The notes beneath the pieces were generated by a model. The model saw only the letters and a list, made by a program, of their open reading frames with translations. It was not told the DNA's origin and searched no databases. Positions 1-8,591 of a stretch of DNA of 64,000 nt are shown here, in pieces. This stretch comes from Pseudarthrobacter sp. NamB4 (GTDB lineage: Bacteria; Actinomycetota; Actinomycetes; Actinomycetales; Micrococcaceae). The DNA lies in NCBI RefSeq assembly GCF_005796185.1, contig NZ_VAHM01000001.1, forward strand, positions 62,001 to 126,000, read 5' to 3'. Position numbers and translations under genes: made by a program. Numbering within the stretch: the first letter of the stretch is position 1; every line of letters begins with the position of its first letter.

Positions 1-452
1 GCAGCATGGGCCTTGGTGACCTCCTCGTTCAGGTAGGCAATGGCGATGGCCGGAATGCCGCCCAGCGCCATGCCCTCGAGCAGCCGAAGGGCAAGGAGCA
101 TGCCGAAGCTGGTGGACAGCGGAACCAGCAGGCCCAGGAGTGTTGCCACGGATATGCCCCAGGCCATCGCCCTGACCCTCCCTATCCGGTCCGCCAGGAA
201 GGACCAGGGGATAACGGTCGCCGCCAGGCCCACGGTGGCCAGGGAAATCGTGAGGGCCGCCTCGGCCGCAGTGACGTGCAGGTCCGAGGCCAGCATCGGC
301 AGTACTGCCTGCGTGGAGTACAGCTGGGCAAAGGTTGCGACGCCGGCAAAGGAAAGTGCCGCGAGGACCCTGGCATACGCCGTGGAACCCCTGGCATGGC
401 CGTCCCAGCCCGGGGACTGGCCCACACCGGCGGGACTGGCGTTGTGCTGCAT
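1..452 (-). CDS. MFS transporter, N-terminal part (truncated by window edge)
   Basis: Amino-terminal 150 residues of a major facilitator superfamily transporter, expected to be about 400 residues; the rest lies outside the window. A polar N-terminus of about 28 residues is followed by four hydrophobic segments (roughly 29-52, 68-86, 97-116, 118-142). The loop between the second and third carries MFS motif A (DRIGRVRAMAWG, residues 88-99). The start is ATG at 452; a TACGCT hexamer lies 6 nt upstream with no Shine-Dalgarno, suggesting a leaderless message. It is divergent from a decayed LysR gene, the usual arrangement of an exporter and its regulator. The substrate cannot be told from the sequence; a drug or metabolite exporter is inferred. 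Confidence 0.85.
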   Translation of the reverse strand, partial: MQHNASPAGVGQSPGWDGHARGSTAYARVLAALSFAGVATFAQLYSTQAVLPMLASDLHVTAAEAALTISLATVGLAATVIPWSFLADRIGRVRAMAWGISVATLLGLLVPLSTSFGMLLALRLLEGMALGGIPAIAIAYLNEEVTKAHA

Positions 453-589
453 CCGGCAAGCGTAGCTCCCGGCCAATAAATGCTTCCAATGCATGCTTCG
501 TGCCACACTGATAGCAAATCCGGATGATTCTCCTGAGTTGTTGATGCTATCCGGGCCGTGCCGCGGGAAAGATCGAAAGGGGGAGGTCC

Positions 590-1377
590 ATGGACGGGGA
601 CCAGAAACAGCTGGTGCAGCTTCTGCCGCTCCTCCCGGTGCTTGCCGAGCTGGGACGGACTGAGCACGTCACGGAAACCGCGGGCTCCTCGGAGTACCCC
701 AGTCCACGGTGAGCCGCGCCCTGGCGCGTGCCAGCGCCGTCGTCGGTACGGAGCTCCTGGTCAGGGACGGCAGGGGAGTGCGCCTCACGCCGGCGGCCCG
801 GACCCTCCTGCCATACGTTGAGCAGGCCCTGGCGGAGTTCCAGGCCGGGCTGGACCTGGTGCGCAACGAGTCCGCGGTGGTCCGGGGCAAAAATCTCGGT
901 GTCCTTCCAGCACACCTTCGGCGAGGCAACCCTGCCGCTGCTGATCAGTGCCTTCCGCGGCCGGCACCCGGGCGCCAGCTCGCCGACATCAGGACCGAGC
1001 CCTTCGTGGCGCTCGGTCCAGGGTATGGGCTGAGGTCCCTGACCGATGCGCTGTTCCGGGAAGCAGGCTACCGGCCCCGGATCGCCTTCGAAAGCCAGGA
1101 TTCGCACACCGTCCGAGGCCTTGTCTCCGCGGGCCTGGGCGTCAGTGTCCTGCCCCCTGGCGGAAACGCCCCGGGCCGGACTGCCGGCCCCGAAACCGGG
1201 GACCTGGGACTGGTTGAAATTCCCCTTGACTCGCCCCTGGCCTTCCGCGAGGTGGGCTTGTCCTGGCGCCGCCGCAAGCCCGGCTCGGAACCGGTGCCCG
1301 TCCGGCTGTTCCGGGAGATGGTAGTGACGGAAGGACCGGAGCTCCTCGCCGGGCTGGTCAGGCAGCGGTCCCTGTAA
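590..1377 (+). pseudogene. LysR-family transcriptional regulator, decayed (frameshifts plus internal deletion)
   Basis: The reading frame starting at ATG 590 (strong GGGGGAGG ribosome site) begins like a LysR regulator but stops near 710. The helix-turn-helix (GLLGVPQSTVSRALARA) continues in the next frame after loss of about one base near 682. The effector domain opening (VSFQHTFGEATLPLLISAFRG) is in the first frame again, after a probable one-base insertion in the A5 run at 889-893. After about 975 the match resumes in the other frame at LADIRTEPFVALGPGYG, with about 50-60 residues of the effector domain apparently missing. The remainder (FESQDSHTVRGLVSAGLGVSVLPPG) is recognisable to the stop at 1377. 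It stands divergently beside the MFS gene it presumably controlled. At least three disruptions make a single sequencing error unlikely. Confidence 0.8.
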
Positions 1378-1420
1378 GCGGAAGACGCCTTGCGCCAGCC
1401 GGCACCATTACCCTTGTGAC

Positions 1421-2368
1421 GTGACCAACCCTGAGAATCGCTCATCACGCCCGTCCGCTCTTCAGGCTCCCGCCTCCAGCCCGCCCCGCGGCGTGATCAT
1501 TGGCCTGGACATCGGCGGGACAAAGACCCATGGGGTCCGCTTTGAGGACGGGGTTCCGGTGGCGGACCAGTCGGCGGGCAGTTCAAATGTCCAGAACGTG
1601 ACGCGTGACGAGGCGGCCCGCAATCTCGCCGACCTCTTCGCACGCATCGGCGGCGGCCAGGTTGCCCAGGTCTACGCCGGGTCCGGCGGCATTGACACCG
1701 AGGACGACGCGGCCGCCCTGGCGTCCCTGATCCAGCCGCACGTCCCCGGCGCGCGGGTCACCGTGGTCCATGACTCCCGCCTGCTCCTGGCTGCGGGACA
1801 TGCCAGCAGTGGTGTTGCGGTGATCGCCGGCACCGGTTCGGCGGCCTGGGGCAGGAACGCCGACGGCGGCGAAGCCCGGGCGGGAGGTTGGGGCTACCTT
1901 CTCGGCGACGAGGGAAGCGGCTACTGGCTGGGCCGGGAGGCGGTCCGGCACAGCCTGCGGAGGATGAACCAGGGCCAGCCGGCAGACGAACTCACTACGG
2001 CCCTTCTGCAATCCTGCGGGGTGGACGATCCCAACCGGCTTATTGCGCTGTTCCATTCGCCTGCCACCGGCCGGCGCTTCTGGGCGCAGCAGGCCAGGCA
2101 GGTGGTGGAGGCGGCCGCCGCCGGCCACCCCGAAAGCCAGGCGCTCCTGGAGCAGGCCGGGGCGGATCTCGCCGCCATGGCCCTGCAGGTGCTCCGCCAG
2201 TTGGGCCTCACCGGACCGGTGATCCTTGGCGGTGGCCTGGGCATGAACGTGGCGCCGCTGCAGGATTCGTTCCGCCGCCACCTGGTGGCCGGGGGAGCAG
2301 AGGATATCCGGGTGCTGGACCAGGAACCGGTGTTTGGCGTACTGCAGCTGGTAACCGAGCAGGCCTGA
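1421..2368 (+). CDS. N-acetylglucosamine kinase-like ATPase (BadF/BadG/BcrA/BcrD family)
   Basis: 315-residue sugar kinase of the ASKHA fold, likely phosphorylating N-acetylglucosamine or a related amino sugar with ATP in the cytosol. The phosphate-1 motif (DIGGTKT, residues 30-36), an AGTGSAAWG loop near residue 138, a GDEGSGYWLG segment near 160 and a C-terminal GGGLGMN adenosine-site loop are visible. A proline/serine-rich stretch of about 24 residues precedes the first strand. The GTG start at 1421 has no ribosome site but a TACCCT hexamer 6 nt upstream, so a leaderless transcript is likely. No other amino-sugar gene is next to it, so the exact substrate is inferred from the family. Confidence 0.75.
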   Translation: MTNPENRSSRPSALQAPASSPPRGVIIGLDIGGTKTHGVRFEDGVPVADQSAGSSNVQNVTRDEAARNLADLFARIGGGQVAQVYAGSGGIDTEDDAAALASLIQPHVPGARVTVVHDSRLLLAAGHASSGVAVIAGTGSAAWGRNADGGEARAGGWGYLLGDEGSGYWLGREAVRHSLRRMNQGQPADELTTALLQSCGVDDPNRLIALFHSPATGRRFWAQQARQVVEAAAAGHPESQALLEQAGADLAAMALQVLRQLGLTGPVILGGGLGMNVAPLQDSFRRHLVAGGAEDIRVLDQEPVFGVLQLVTEQA

Positions 2369-2383
2369 CGGGGGTTCAGTCCC

Positions 2384-3400
2384 CTACACGGCCCGTTTCC
2401 GGGGGGTGAGTCGTACGGCCGGGAGCGGGGGAGCGGGGATGCGTCCCGCTTCCGGTCCCGCGTCGGGCCCATGGCCGGGTACCCGTCCGTAGCGTGCTCC
2501 TGCCTCCTCCGTGTCCTGCAGGAGCGCCTGGGCTTCCCAGTCACTCCGTGCCTGTTCCATCTCCTCGTGGGTACGGCCAACGAAGTTCCACCACATCAGC
2601 AGCTCCTCGCGGAAAGGCTCGCCGCCGATCAGGAGGAAACGGGTGCCGGGAAGTGCCTGCAGCTGCAGCTCCGTCCTTCCGGCACCCAGGTAGCCCAGCG
2701 GGCCGGGCGGAATGTCCTGGCCGTCCACCGCCAGGCCGCCGTCGAGCACCAGGATGCCGTGCTCGAAAGCCGGGTTGAGCGGCAACACCCCGGGCCCGCT
2801 GCAGGAAACGTCAGCCCCCACGATCGGTGAGTACATGGTTGCCGGCGAGGCAGCGCCGGCAAGTTCACCCACCATGACCGTGGCGGTGAAGCCCTGGCCG
2901 CTGACCTGCGGCAGTTCGCAATGCTGCTCGAAGGCAGGCTTCCGGTGCCGTTCGCTGTCCGGAAGGGCCACCCAGAGCTGCAGCCCGCGCTGCACCGGGA
3001 GCACTTCTCCGGCAGGCGGCAGTACCGCGAACTCCGAGTGGGAAACGCCGTGCCCCGCCGTCATGATGTTCAGTTCGCCCGGCCGGACCACCACGTCGCT
3101 GCCAACGCTGTCGCGGTGCCGAATTCGTCCCGCCAGGGGCCAAGTCACCGTCTGGAGGCCAATATGGGGGTGCGGGAGCACAGACATCGCCGTCCGGTCA
3201 GGGCCGAAGCTGTCCAGGAAACACCATGCCCCGATGGTGGGAAGGCCGCGCTGCGGCAGGGTCCGCTGAACATTCATGGCACGGACCCCGCCCAGCGGTA
3301 CTTCCCGTTCCGGCCACAACTGCAGGCAGGGGCCGGAACCGCCGTCCGCTCCTGCCGGCGGGCAGACTTCCTGCTGGGGGGCAATTTCCAAGTTGGTCAC
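2384..3400 (-). CDS. Pirin family protein
   Basis: 338-residue bicupin protein of the pirin family. The N-terminal cupin carries the metal-ligand pattern seen in pirins: His77 and His79 in PHPHIGLQT, then His121 and Glu123 in HGVSHSEF. The central part (RGLQLWVALP, about residues 138-148) and a C-terminal cupin with the RFLLIGGEPFREELLMWWNFVGRTHEE block are typical. Family members include quercetin dioxygenases and transcription cofactors; which role applies is unknown. The gene starts at GTG 3400, with TAAAGT 6 nt upstream and no Shine-Dalgarno. It converges on the sugar kinase (16 bp apart) and diverges from the OpuC-type operon. Confidence 0.88.
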   Translation of the reverse strand: MTNLEIAPQQEVCPPAGADGGSGPCLQLWPEREVPLGGVRAMNVQRTLPQRGLPTIGAWCFLDSFGPDRTAMSVLPHPHIGLQTVTWPLAGRIRHRDSVGSDVVVRPGELNIMTAGHGVSHSEFAVLPPAGEVLPVQRGLQLWVALPDSERHRKPAFEQHCELPQVSGQGFTATVMVGELAGAASPATMYSPIVGADVSCSGPGVLPLNPAFEHGILVLDGGLAVDGQDIPPGPLGYLGAGRTELQLQALPGTRFLLIGGEPFREELLMWWNFVGRTHEEMEQARSDWEAQALLQDTEEAGARYGRVPGHGPDAGPEAGRIPAPPLPAVRLTPRKRAV

Positions 3401-3650
3401 ATCTACACTTTAGGCCGGTCCGCGCCAGCCGCCACCGCCCCCCGCAATGTCAGCCGCACAGGTTGGAAAGGGGACGTCCCATCCGGTCCGCTCGCGGCTC
3501 CGAACGGTTACAGAAGGGATTCCTTTTCCCCTAAATGGCGGCACTGCAGGTGTTGCCAGGCCCGGATTGGGTTACCGTAACTATCAGCGTGCTGATGACA
3601 ATGTCGCGGTGCTCACAGAAGCCGACGAGCAGAACAGGTAAGTCCGCACC

Positions 3651-4748
3651 ATGGACCAGGCGATGATCGAGTTCCAGAGCGTTACCAAGCAGTACCAGGG
3701 CGGGCAGCCGGCCGTGGACAACCTCTCCATGTCCATCGGCAAGGGCACAATCACCGTTCTCGTCGGACCGTCCGGCTGTGGCAAGACAACCTCCCTGCGC
3801 ATGATCAACAGGATGGTGGAACCGACCACCGGCACCATCACTGTTGGCGGCAAGGACGTCACATCTGTGCCTGCCGCCGAGCTCCGCCGTTCCATGGGTT
3901 ACGTCATGCAGTCCGCCGGGCTGCTGCCGCACCGTTCCGTGCTGGACAACATCGCCACCGTGCCCCGCCTGAACGGGGTATCGAAAAGTGACGCGCGCCG
4001 CCGGGCCGAGGAGCTTTTGGACGTCGTGGGCCTGGCCAGGTCACTCGGCAGGCGCTACCCCTCCCAGCTTTCCGGCGGCCAGCAGCAGCGGGTTGGTGTT
4101 GCCCGGGCGCTCGCCGCTGACCCTCCGGTCCTGCTCATGGACGAACCGTTCAGCGCCGTGGACCCCGTGGTCCGCGACGAACTCCAGCAGGAACTGCTGC
4201 GGCTCCAGAAGGACCTGGCAAAAACCATCGTTTTCGTCACCCATGACATTGATGAGGCCACCGTGCTGGGAGACAAGGTGGCAGTCTTCGCCGTGGGCGG
4301 CAAGCTGGCCCAGTACGCCACGCCGGAGGAAATCCTTCGGGCCCCGGCCAATGATTTCGTCGCCTCCTTCGTGGGGCGGGACCGGGGCTTCCGCCACCTG
4401 GGCTTCAGCCCGTCCGACGGCGTCGCCATCCATCAGGTGCCGACCATCGTGCGAGGCCGCGACGGCGCTGACACGTATTCCACCGCTGGAGGCTGGCAGC
4501 TGGTGGTGGATGAGGAGATGCGCCCGCTGGGCTGGGTCGCCCCCGGAACCGGTGCCGGCCTGATCCCGGGCGGATCGCTTTTCCGCACCGGGGAGAGCCT
4601 GCGCCGGGCGCTGGACGCTGCACTCTCCTCGCCGTCCGGCCTGGGTGTGGCGGTGGACGGCGACGGCAGGGTGCAGGGTGTCATCCGGGGCGGTGAAGTA
4701 CTGGCCCTCATTGAAGAGGCACGCCAGGTCCGGCAGGCTGCACTCTGA
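3651..4748 (+). CDS. OpuC/OsmV-type quaternary-amine ABC transporter, ATP-binding protein
   Basis: 365-residue ATPase powering uptake of a compatible solute such as glycine betaine, choline or carnitine. Walker A is GPSGCGKT (39-46), the Q-loop glutamine is near residue 87, the signature is LSGGQQQR (140-147) and Walker B is LLMDEP (161-166). The C-terminal 110 residues are the region that holds CBS domains in OpuCA/ProV; here it is degenerate, so osmosensing through it is uncertain. First of four genes in the order ATPase, permease, permease, binding protein, each overlapping the next by one to four bases. ATG 3663 is an alternative start four codons in. The 250-bp divergent spacer to the pirin gene should hold the operon promoter. 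Confidence 0.88.
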   Translation: MDQAMIEFQSVTKQYQGGQPAVDNLSMSIGKGTITVLVGPSGCGKTTSLRMINRMVEPTTGTITVGGKDVTSVPAAELRRSMGYVMQSAGLLPHRSVLDNIATVPRLNGVSKSDARRRAEELLDVVGLARSLGRRYPSQLSGGQQQRVGVARALAADPPVLLMDEPFSAVDPVVRDELQQELLRLQKDLAKTIVFVTHDIDEATVLGDKVAVFAVGGKLAQYATPEEILRAPANDFVASFVGRDRGFRHLGFSPSDGVAIHQVPTIVRGRDGADTYSTAGGWQLVVDEEMRPLGWVAPGTGAGLIPGGSLFRTGESLRRALDAALSSPSGLGVAVDGDGRVQGVIRGGEVLALIEEARQVRQAAL

Positions 4749-5479
4749 TGGAGTGGTTCATCGCCAACAGCGGCATGGTCCTGGAACGTGCCGGCCAGCA
4801 CCTGCTGCTGGCCGGCATTCCCATGGTCCTTGGGCTGGTTATCTCCATCCCGCTGGCTCAGCTGGCGCGGCAAAACCGGGCCCTCCGGTCCGTGGTGCTC
4901 ACAGCCTCCTCGCTCCTGTACACCATCCCTTCGCTGGCGCTGTTCATCATTTTGCCCACCATCCTGGGCACCAGGATCCTCGATCCGCTCAACGTGGTGG
5001 TTGCCCTGACCATCTACGCGGTGGCACTGCTGGTCCGTGCCGCCCTGGACGCCTTCGACTCTGTCAACGAGGACGTAAGCCAGGCCGCCGTCGCCATGGG
5101 CTTCAAACCCTTGGCGCGCTTCCTGCGGGTGGACCTGCCGCTGTCCCTGCCGGTCCTGTTCGCAGGACTCAGGGTGGTCTCGGTGAGCAACATTTCGCTG
5201 GTCAGCGTGGCAGCGCTGCTGGGAATCGGAAACCTCGGGATGCTTTTCACTTCGGGGCTGCAGCGGGCCTTCGTCACCGAAGTGGTGGTGGGGATCATCG
5301 CCGTCCTGGTCCTGGCACTGCTCATGGATGCCCTGCTGGTCCTGCTGGAGCGGCTCTTCACCCCCTGGGAGCGGGCAGGCAAGCCGGGAAACCGGCAACA
5401 GGATGCGGGCACCGCAGGAGAGGCAGTTGACGCGGCCCGGCGCCTGTCAGCAGCGAAAACCGGAGGCGGAAACCCATGA
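4748..5479 (+). CDS. OpuC-type ABC transporter permease
   Basis: 243-residue integral membrane subunit with about five to six hydrophobic segments and the BPD_transp_1 fold. The ATPase-contact (EAA-like) loop is QAAVAMGFKPLARFLRVDLP, near residues 115-134. The start ATG shares a base with the TGA of the ATPase gene, showing translational coupling. The last 35 residues form a polar cytoplasmic tail. Paired with the next permease, it should form the transmembrane channel for the solute released by the lipoprotein encoded at the end of the operon. Confidence 0.88.
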   Translation: MEWFIANSGMVLERAGQHLLLAGIPMVLGLVISIPLAQLARQNRALRSVVLTASSLLYTIPSLALFIILPTILGTRILDPLNVVVALTIYAVALLVRAALDAFDSVNEDVSQAAVAMGFKPLARFLRVDLPLSLPVLFAGLRVVSVSNISLVSVAALLGIGNLGMLFTSGLQRAFVTEVVVGIIAVLVLALLMDALLVLLERLFTPWERAGKPGNRQQDAGTAGEAVDAARRLSAAKTGGGNP

Positions 5480-6219
5480 GCGTTTTCTCCGACACCTTCG
5501 CATGGCTGGCCGACCCGGAGCACTGGACCGGCAGTGCCGGCGTACCCGCCCGGCTGGCGGAGCACCTCCAGTACACCGGCCTGGTCATGGTGATTGCCGC
5601 CGCCATCGCTGTCCCTGTTGGCCTCTGTGTTGGCCACACCGGCCGGGGAAAGGTGGCGGTGGTGGCGCTCGCGGGGGCGCTGCGGGCCCTGCCCACGCTT
5701 GGCCTGCTCACGCTCTTCGTCCTGCTCGCCGGCATCGGACTGATGCCCCCCATCTGGGCCCTGGTCATCCTCACCGTCCCGCCGCTCCTGGCCGGCACCT
5801 ACGCGGGTATTTCAAGCGTGGACCGGAATGTGGTGGATGCCGCCCGTGCCATGGGCATGACGGAACTCCAGGTCCTGTTCCGGGCAGAACTCCCCAACGC
5901 GCTCACCGTGATGTTCGGCGGCTTCCGGACGGGGGTGCTGCAGGTCATTGCCACGGTTTCCGTGGTGGCCTACATCAACCTCGGCGGGCTGGGCCGGTAC
6001 CTCTTCGACGGGCTGGTCCTCAGTGACTTCCCGCAGATGCTGGGGGGCTCCCTGCTCATCGCGGCGCTGGCCATCGCCGTCGACCTCTTCCTGTCCCTGT
6101 TCCAGAGGCTGTTCCTGGCAACCGGGGCCCCGGCCCAGTCCCGCCGCAGCCAGGAGGCTGCGGTTAATCTCACAGACCCCGTGCTCACGGAGACTGTTGT
6201 ACAAGGAGGTAAACCATGA
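5476..6219 (+). CDS. OpuC-type ABC transporter permease (second subunit)
   Basis: 247-residue membrane protein, homologous to the preceding permease. It overlaps that gene by four bases (ATGA) and the binding-protein gene by four. Hydrophobic segments lie at about 36-57, 61-82, 88-110, 145-170 and 190-215. The EAA-like ATPase-contact loop DAARAMGMTELQVLFRAELP sits near residues 121-140. Two distinct permeases with one ATPase and one separate lipoprotein is the OpuC/OsmVWXY organisation, not the fused OpuAC type. Confidence 0.88.
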   Translation: MSVFSDTFAWLADPEHWTGSAGVPARLAEHLQYTGLVMVIAAAIAVPVGLCVGHTGRGKVAVVALAGALRALPTLGLLTLFVLLAGIGLMPPIWALVILTVPPLLAGTYAGISSVDRNVVDAARAMGMTELQVLFRAELPNALTVMFGGFRTGVLQVIATVSVVAYINLGGLGRYLFDGLVLSDFPQMLGGSLLIAALAIAVDLFLSLFQRLFLATGAPAQSRRSQEAAVNLTDPVLTETVVQGGKP

Positions 6220-7178
6220 AAGAAAACCGTCCCTATCGTTTGTGCAGGCGGGCCTTCAGCGGACTGGCCGCAGGCCTGGGCATGGCTGTGGCCCTCTCAG
6301 CCTGCGGCGGGCCGTCCGATCCGCTGAGCAATGCTCCGGCAACGACGGGAGGGGCATCGGGAGAAGCAACGTCGCTGGTGGTCGGGTCGGCCGACTTCCC
6401 GGAAAGCCAGATCGTCGCTGAGCTGTACGCGGGCGCATTGAACGCTGCCGGCGTCACTGCAACCACCAAGCCGAACATCGGTTCCCGCGAGGTGTACTTT
6501 AAGGCTGTCCAGGACGGATCAGTGGATGTGGTTCCGGACTACACCGGCAACCTGCTGCTGCACGTGGACAAGGAAGCCACGGAGGAGTCGGCTGAGGACA
6601 TCGCAAAGGCGCTTCCGGACAAGCTGCCGAACGGTCTCGCGGTGCTGGAAGCATCCAAGGCTGAAAACAAGGACGCCATGGTGGTCACCAAGGCCACGGC
6701 CGAGAAGTACCAGCTTAAGTCCATCGAAGACCTGGCGAAGGTTTGCAGCGAGATCGTGGTGGGTGCGCCGGCCACCTTTGCCGAGCGTGCCTATGGGCTC
6801 CCCGGCCTGAAGGAGAACTACAACTGCGAGCCGAAGAAACTCGAGCCGTTCAGCGACGGCGGCGGGCCGGTGACGCTCAAGGCGCTCCTGGAGGACCAGG
6901 TGCAGGTGGCGGACATCTACACCACCACGCCGTCCATCGCGGACAACGACCTTGTGGTGCTGGAGGATCCGAAGAACAACTTCATTGCCCAGCAGGTCAT
7001 CCCGCTGTACAACGAAGCCAAGATGACGGATAAGGCGAAAGAAGCGCTCAACTCCGTGTCCCGCGCGCTGACGACGGAGGACCTGATCAACCTCAACCGC
7101 GCCGTCAGCGGCAGCCAGAAACAGGGTGCCAAGGAAGCGGCGGATACCTGGCTCAAGGAAAAGGGCATCGTCAAGTAG
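6216..7178 (+). CDS. Glycine betaine/choline-type ABC substrate-binding lipoprotein
   Basis: 320-residue extracytoplasmic solute receptor of the OpuAC/OsmX family. A basic N-terminus, hydrophobic stretch and lipobox (LSAC, Cys30) mark it as a lipoprotein. The mature part opens with the family pattern VVGSADFPESQIVAELYAG and contains the VPDYTGNLLL hinge segment near residue 108. The ribosome site AAGGAGG precedes ATG 6216. The gene closes the operon and is followed by a strong inverted repeat. The ligand is inferred from the family; aromatic-cage residues cannot be checked without a structure. Confidence 0.88.
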   Translation: MKENRPYRLCRRAFSGLAAGLGMAVALSACGGPSDPLSNAPATTGGASGEATSLVVGSADFPESQIVAELYAGALNAAGVTATTKPNIGSREVYFKAVQDGSVDVVPDYTGNLLLHVDKEATEESAEDIAKALPDKLPNGLAVLEASKAENKDAMVVTKATAEKYQLKSIEDLAKVCSEIVVGAPATFAERAYGLPGLKENYNCEPKKLEPFSDGGGPVTLKALLEDQVQVADIYTTTPSIADNDLVVLEDPKNNFIAQQVIPLYNEAKMTDKAKEALNSVSRALTTEDLINLNRAVSGSQKQGAKEAADTWLKEKGIVK

Positions 7179-7202
7179 CCGCTGCCTGACCCTTTCAGCA
7201 GT

Positions 7203-7248
7203 ACGACGGCGGCTGCCGGACTTTCCGAAGTCCGGCAGCCGCCGTCGT
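7203..7248. terminator. Hairpin terminator after the OpuC-type operon
   Basis: A perfect 21-bp inverted repeat (7203-7223 and 7228-7248) with loop TCCG lies 24 bp after the binding-protein stop. There is no T tract, as is common for high-GC actinobacterial terminators. Confidence 0.75.
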
Positions 7249-7318
7249 CCGTCCCGGGCGAACGCCATGTGTCCCATGTCTCAACGGCCGCCCATCCTTC
7301 CTGTGGCATATTTGATGG

Positions 7319-8539
7319 ATGGCACAATTCAGGCAGTCCACGAAACTCAACAACGTCCTTTACGACATTCGTGGACCGATCCTTCAGGCCGCCCAGCAGA
7401 TGGAAGCCGAAGGCCACCGCATCCTCAAGCTGAACATTGGCAACCCCGCCCCGTTTGGCTTCGAAGCGCCGGACGCCATCCTGGTGGACATGATCCGCCA
7501 CCTGCCCCATGCCCAGGGCTACAGCGACTCGCGCGGCATTTTTTCCGCGCGCACGGCGGTCTCGCAGTACTACCAGACCCGCGGTATCCAGAACATCCAC
7601 GTGGACGACATCTACCTGGGCAACGGCGTGAGTGAACTCATCACCATGTCCCTGATGGCTTTGCTGGACGACGGCGACGAGGTCCTGATCCCCACCCCTG
7701 ACTACCCGCTGTGGACCGCCTCCGTGGCGCTGGCCAGCGGCAGGCCGGTGCACTACCTCTGCAACGAGGAGACCGGCTGGCAGCCGGACCTGGAGGACAT
7801 GGAAGCCAAGATCACGCCCCGCACCAAGGGCATCGTGGTCATCAATCCGAACAACCCCACCGGCGCGGTTTATCCGGAAGAGACGCTGCGGAAGATCGTT
7901 GCCCTTGCCGAAAAGCACGGCCTGGTGGTCTTCGCCGACGAAATCTACGAAAAGATCCTCTACGAAGACGCCGTTCATGTGAACATGGCGAAACTGACTG
8001 GCGACGACGTCCTGTGCCTTACCTTCAGCGGTTTGTCCAAGGCCTACCGCGTGTGCGGCTACCGGGCCGGGTGGATGGCCATTTCCGGTCCCAAGAAGGA
8101 TGCCGCGGACTACCTGGAAGGCATCAGCCTCCTGGCCAACATGCGGCTCTGCGCGAATGTCCCGGCCCAGCACGCCATCCAGACGGCACTCGGCGGATAC
8201 CAGAGCATCAACGACCTGATCCTGCCGGGCGGCCGGCTGCTGGAGCAGCGCAACAAGGCCTACGAAATGCTCAACGCGATCCCGGGCGTAAGCACGCAGC
8301 AGGCCCGGGGCGCCCTCTACCTCTTTCCGAAGCTCGACCCCGAGGTTTACCACATCCGGGATGACGAGAAGTTCGTCCTGGATCTGCTCAAGGAGCAAAA
8401 GATCCTGGTATCCCACGGCAGGGCGTTCAACTGGGTCCGCCCGGACCACTTCCGCATGGTGACCCTGCCCAACGTCAAGGACATCGAAGAGGCCGTGGGA
8501 CGGATGGGGGACTTCCTCAGCAGGTACCAGGGGAACTAG
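7319..8539 (+). CDS. alaA: Alanine aminotransferase AlaA-type PLP enzyme
   Basis: 406-residue class I/II aminotransferase that should interconvert alanine/2-oxoglutarate and pyruvate/glutamate. Length and sequence fit the AlaA group (E. coli AlaA is of almost equal size). The substrate loop LNIGNPAPFGF (38-48), the PDYPLW cofactor-stacking segment (127-132), NPNNPTGAVY (176-185), FADEIYEK (205-212) and the Schiff-base lysine Lys241 in SGLSKAYR are present. The protein is complete. No Shine-Dalgarno precedes ATG 7319; an AT-rich CATATT hexamer 6 nt upstream suggests a leaderless transcript. It lies alone between two transcription units. Confidence 0.88.
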   Translation: MAQFRQSTKLNNVLYDIRGPILQAAQQMEAEGHRILKLNIGNPAPFGFEAPDAILVDMIRHLPHAQGYSDSRGIFSARTAVSQYYQTRGIQNIHVDDIYLGNGVSELITMSLMALLDDGDEVLIPTPDYPLWTASVALASGRPVHYLCNEETGWQPDLEDMEAKITPRTKGIVVINPNNPTGAVYPEETLRKIVALAEKHGLVVFADEIYEKILYEDAVHVNMAKLTGDDVLCLTFSGLSKAYRVCGYRAGWMAISGPKKDAADYLEGISLLANMRLCANVPAQHAIQTALGGYQSINDLILPGGRLLEQRNKAYEMLNAIPGVSTQQARGALYLFPKLDPEVYHIRDDEKFVLDLLKEQKILVSHGRAFNWVRPDHFRMVTLPNVKDIEEAVGRMGDFLSRYQGN

Positions 8540-8591
8540 CCTGTGCTCACGGGCGCTTTGGGTCCGTGGAACTTCGCGGAAAGGATCCCCC

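Noticed and set aside
4433..5398. Gln/Asp/His-rich minus-strand frame opposite the OpuC permease
   Set aside because: Antisense of hydrophobic membrane codons commonly gives such composition; no ribosome site or family match.
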